This document shows, piece after piece, positions 63,948 through 64,000 of a stretch of 64,000 bases of DNA. Every line of letters begins with the position of its first letter. The first letter of the stretch is position 1. The translations under genes were made by a program, and so were the position numbers. This DNA is from Bacteroides sp. (lineage in GTDB: Bacteria > Bacteroidota > Bacteroidia > Bacteroidales > Muribaculaceae). The notes under the pieces are model-generated. The model did no database searches, was not told where the DNA came from, and worked only from the letters and a program-made list of their open reading frames with translations. The stretch covers positions 1-64,000 of the forward strand of contig JAAVDO010000006.1 in assembly GCA_014801735.1 (NCBI GenBank), given 5' to 3'.

Positions 63948-64000
63948 ATGACAAACCTGAACCGATATATTTGGCTGGTAGACCTACTGAACCACACGGG
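63948..64000 (+). CDS. likely WYL-domain transcriptional regulator (5' end only)
   Basis: ATG at 63948 opens a frame that runs off the window after 17 codons. The start (MTNLNRYIWLVDLLNHTG) resembles the first helix of Bacteroidetes WYL regulators, whose N-terminal winged helix follows a RYIWLVD-like start. Only a short piece is visible, so the call is tentative. Confidence 0.5.
   Translation, partial: MTNLNRYIWLVDLLNHT

Noticed and set aside
1..64000. CRISPR arrays, rRNA genes and intact prophage
   Set aside because: No regularly spaced repeats, no rRNA sequence and no phage structural or integrase genes were seen.

Overview
The window is chromosomal DNA from a member of the Bacteroidales, most likely a Muribaculaceae-like gut bacterium. 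The evidence is the many promoters of the Bacteroidetes form (TTG or TTTG, 18-21 bases, then TANNTTTG), families largely confined to the phylum (DUF4835, DUF4290, DUF3316, GLPGLI proteins, HU-like pairs), an archaeal/eukaryal-type prolyl-tRNA synthetase, and the trp gene order B-E-G-D-C-F-A. The genus cannot be fixed from sequence alone. Most of the window is ordinary core genome.

Layout. 1-12.2 kb (+): a possible gene end, a structured leader, then dnaN, a DnaQ-type exonuclease, coaBC, a DUF4835 gene, recN, a TrmH-type rRNA methylase, an aminotransferase, a LolC/E-like permease, rsfS and ftsH, closed by a strong bidirectional terminator. 12.3-16.1 kb: a DUF695 gene (-), a DUF3127 OB-fold protein, nfo, hisS and tRNA-Pro(TGG). 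16.2-22.3 kb is accessory: a propeller lipoprotein (-), a decayed IS30 transposase, and a GLPGLI gene with a TonB-receptor-like barrel gene, bracketed by two copies of a ~70-bp repeat. 22.4-25.9 kb (-): a two-gene glycan operon (GH29 fucosidase, then a CBM9-like/GHL10-like enzyme). 25.9-33.7 kb (-): one long operon reading DUF4290, rimM, a small acidic protein, an OmpA-like protein, proS, a GT2, an HU-like protein, a membrane-anchored HU-like protein, yihY and probably ridA. 33.8-43.9 kb (+): rfbD, prfC, a Fur family gene, purA, DUF1015, a membrane protein, paired short chrA genes, folC, plsC and a mutT homologue. 43.9-47.9 kb (-): a DMT transporter, and a TonB receptor with a lipoprotein. 48.2-54.9 kb (+): the full trp operon behind a leader-peptide attenuator. 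54.9-59.5 kb (-): parC, a DUF3316 gene and an S41 protease. 59.6-64 kb (+): a WG-repeat protein, queD-queE-cysK, an AAA ATPase and the start of a likely WYL regulator.

The most notable non-coding signals are three. (1) The trp leader encodes a 27-residue peptide with two adjacent Trp codons; mutually exclusive hairpins ending in a T tract follow it. (2) A 17-bp sequence, TTAGGGGCAGGTGCGCA, occurs three times, each time 22-23 bases upstream of a TANNTTTG box: before dnaN, before rfbD, and before a leftward transcript with no recognised gene at 22.25 kb. (3) Several promoters carry perfect inverted repeats at likely operator positions (lipoprotein at 17.3 kb, chrA at 40.2 kb, TonB receptor at 48.0 kb, AAA ATPase at 62.9 kb).
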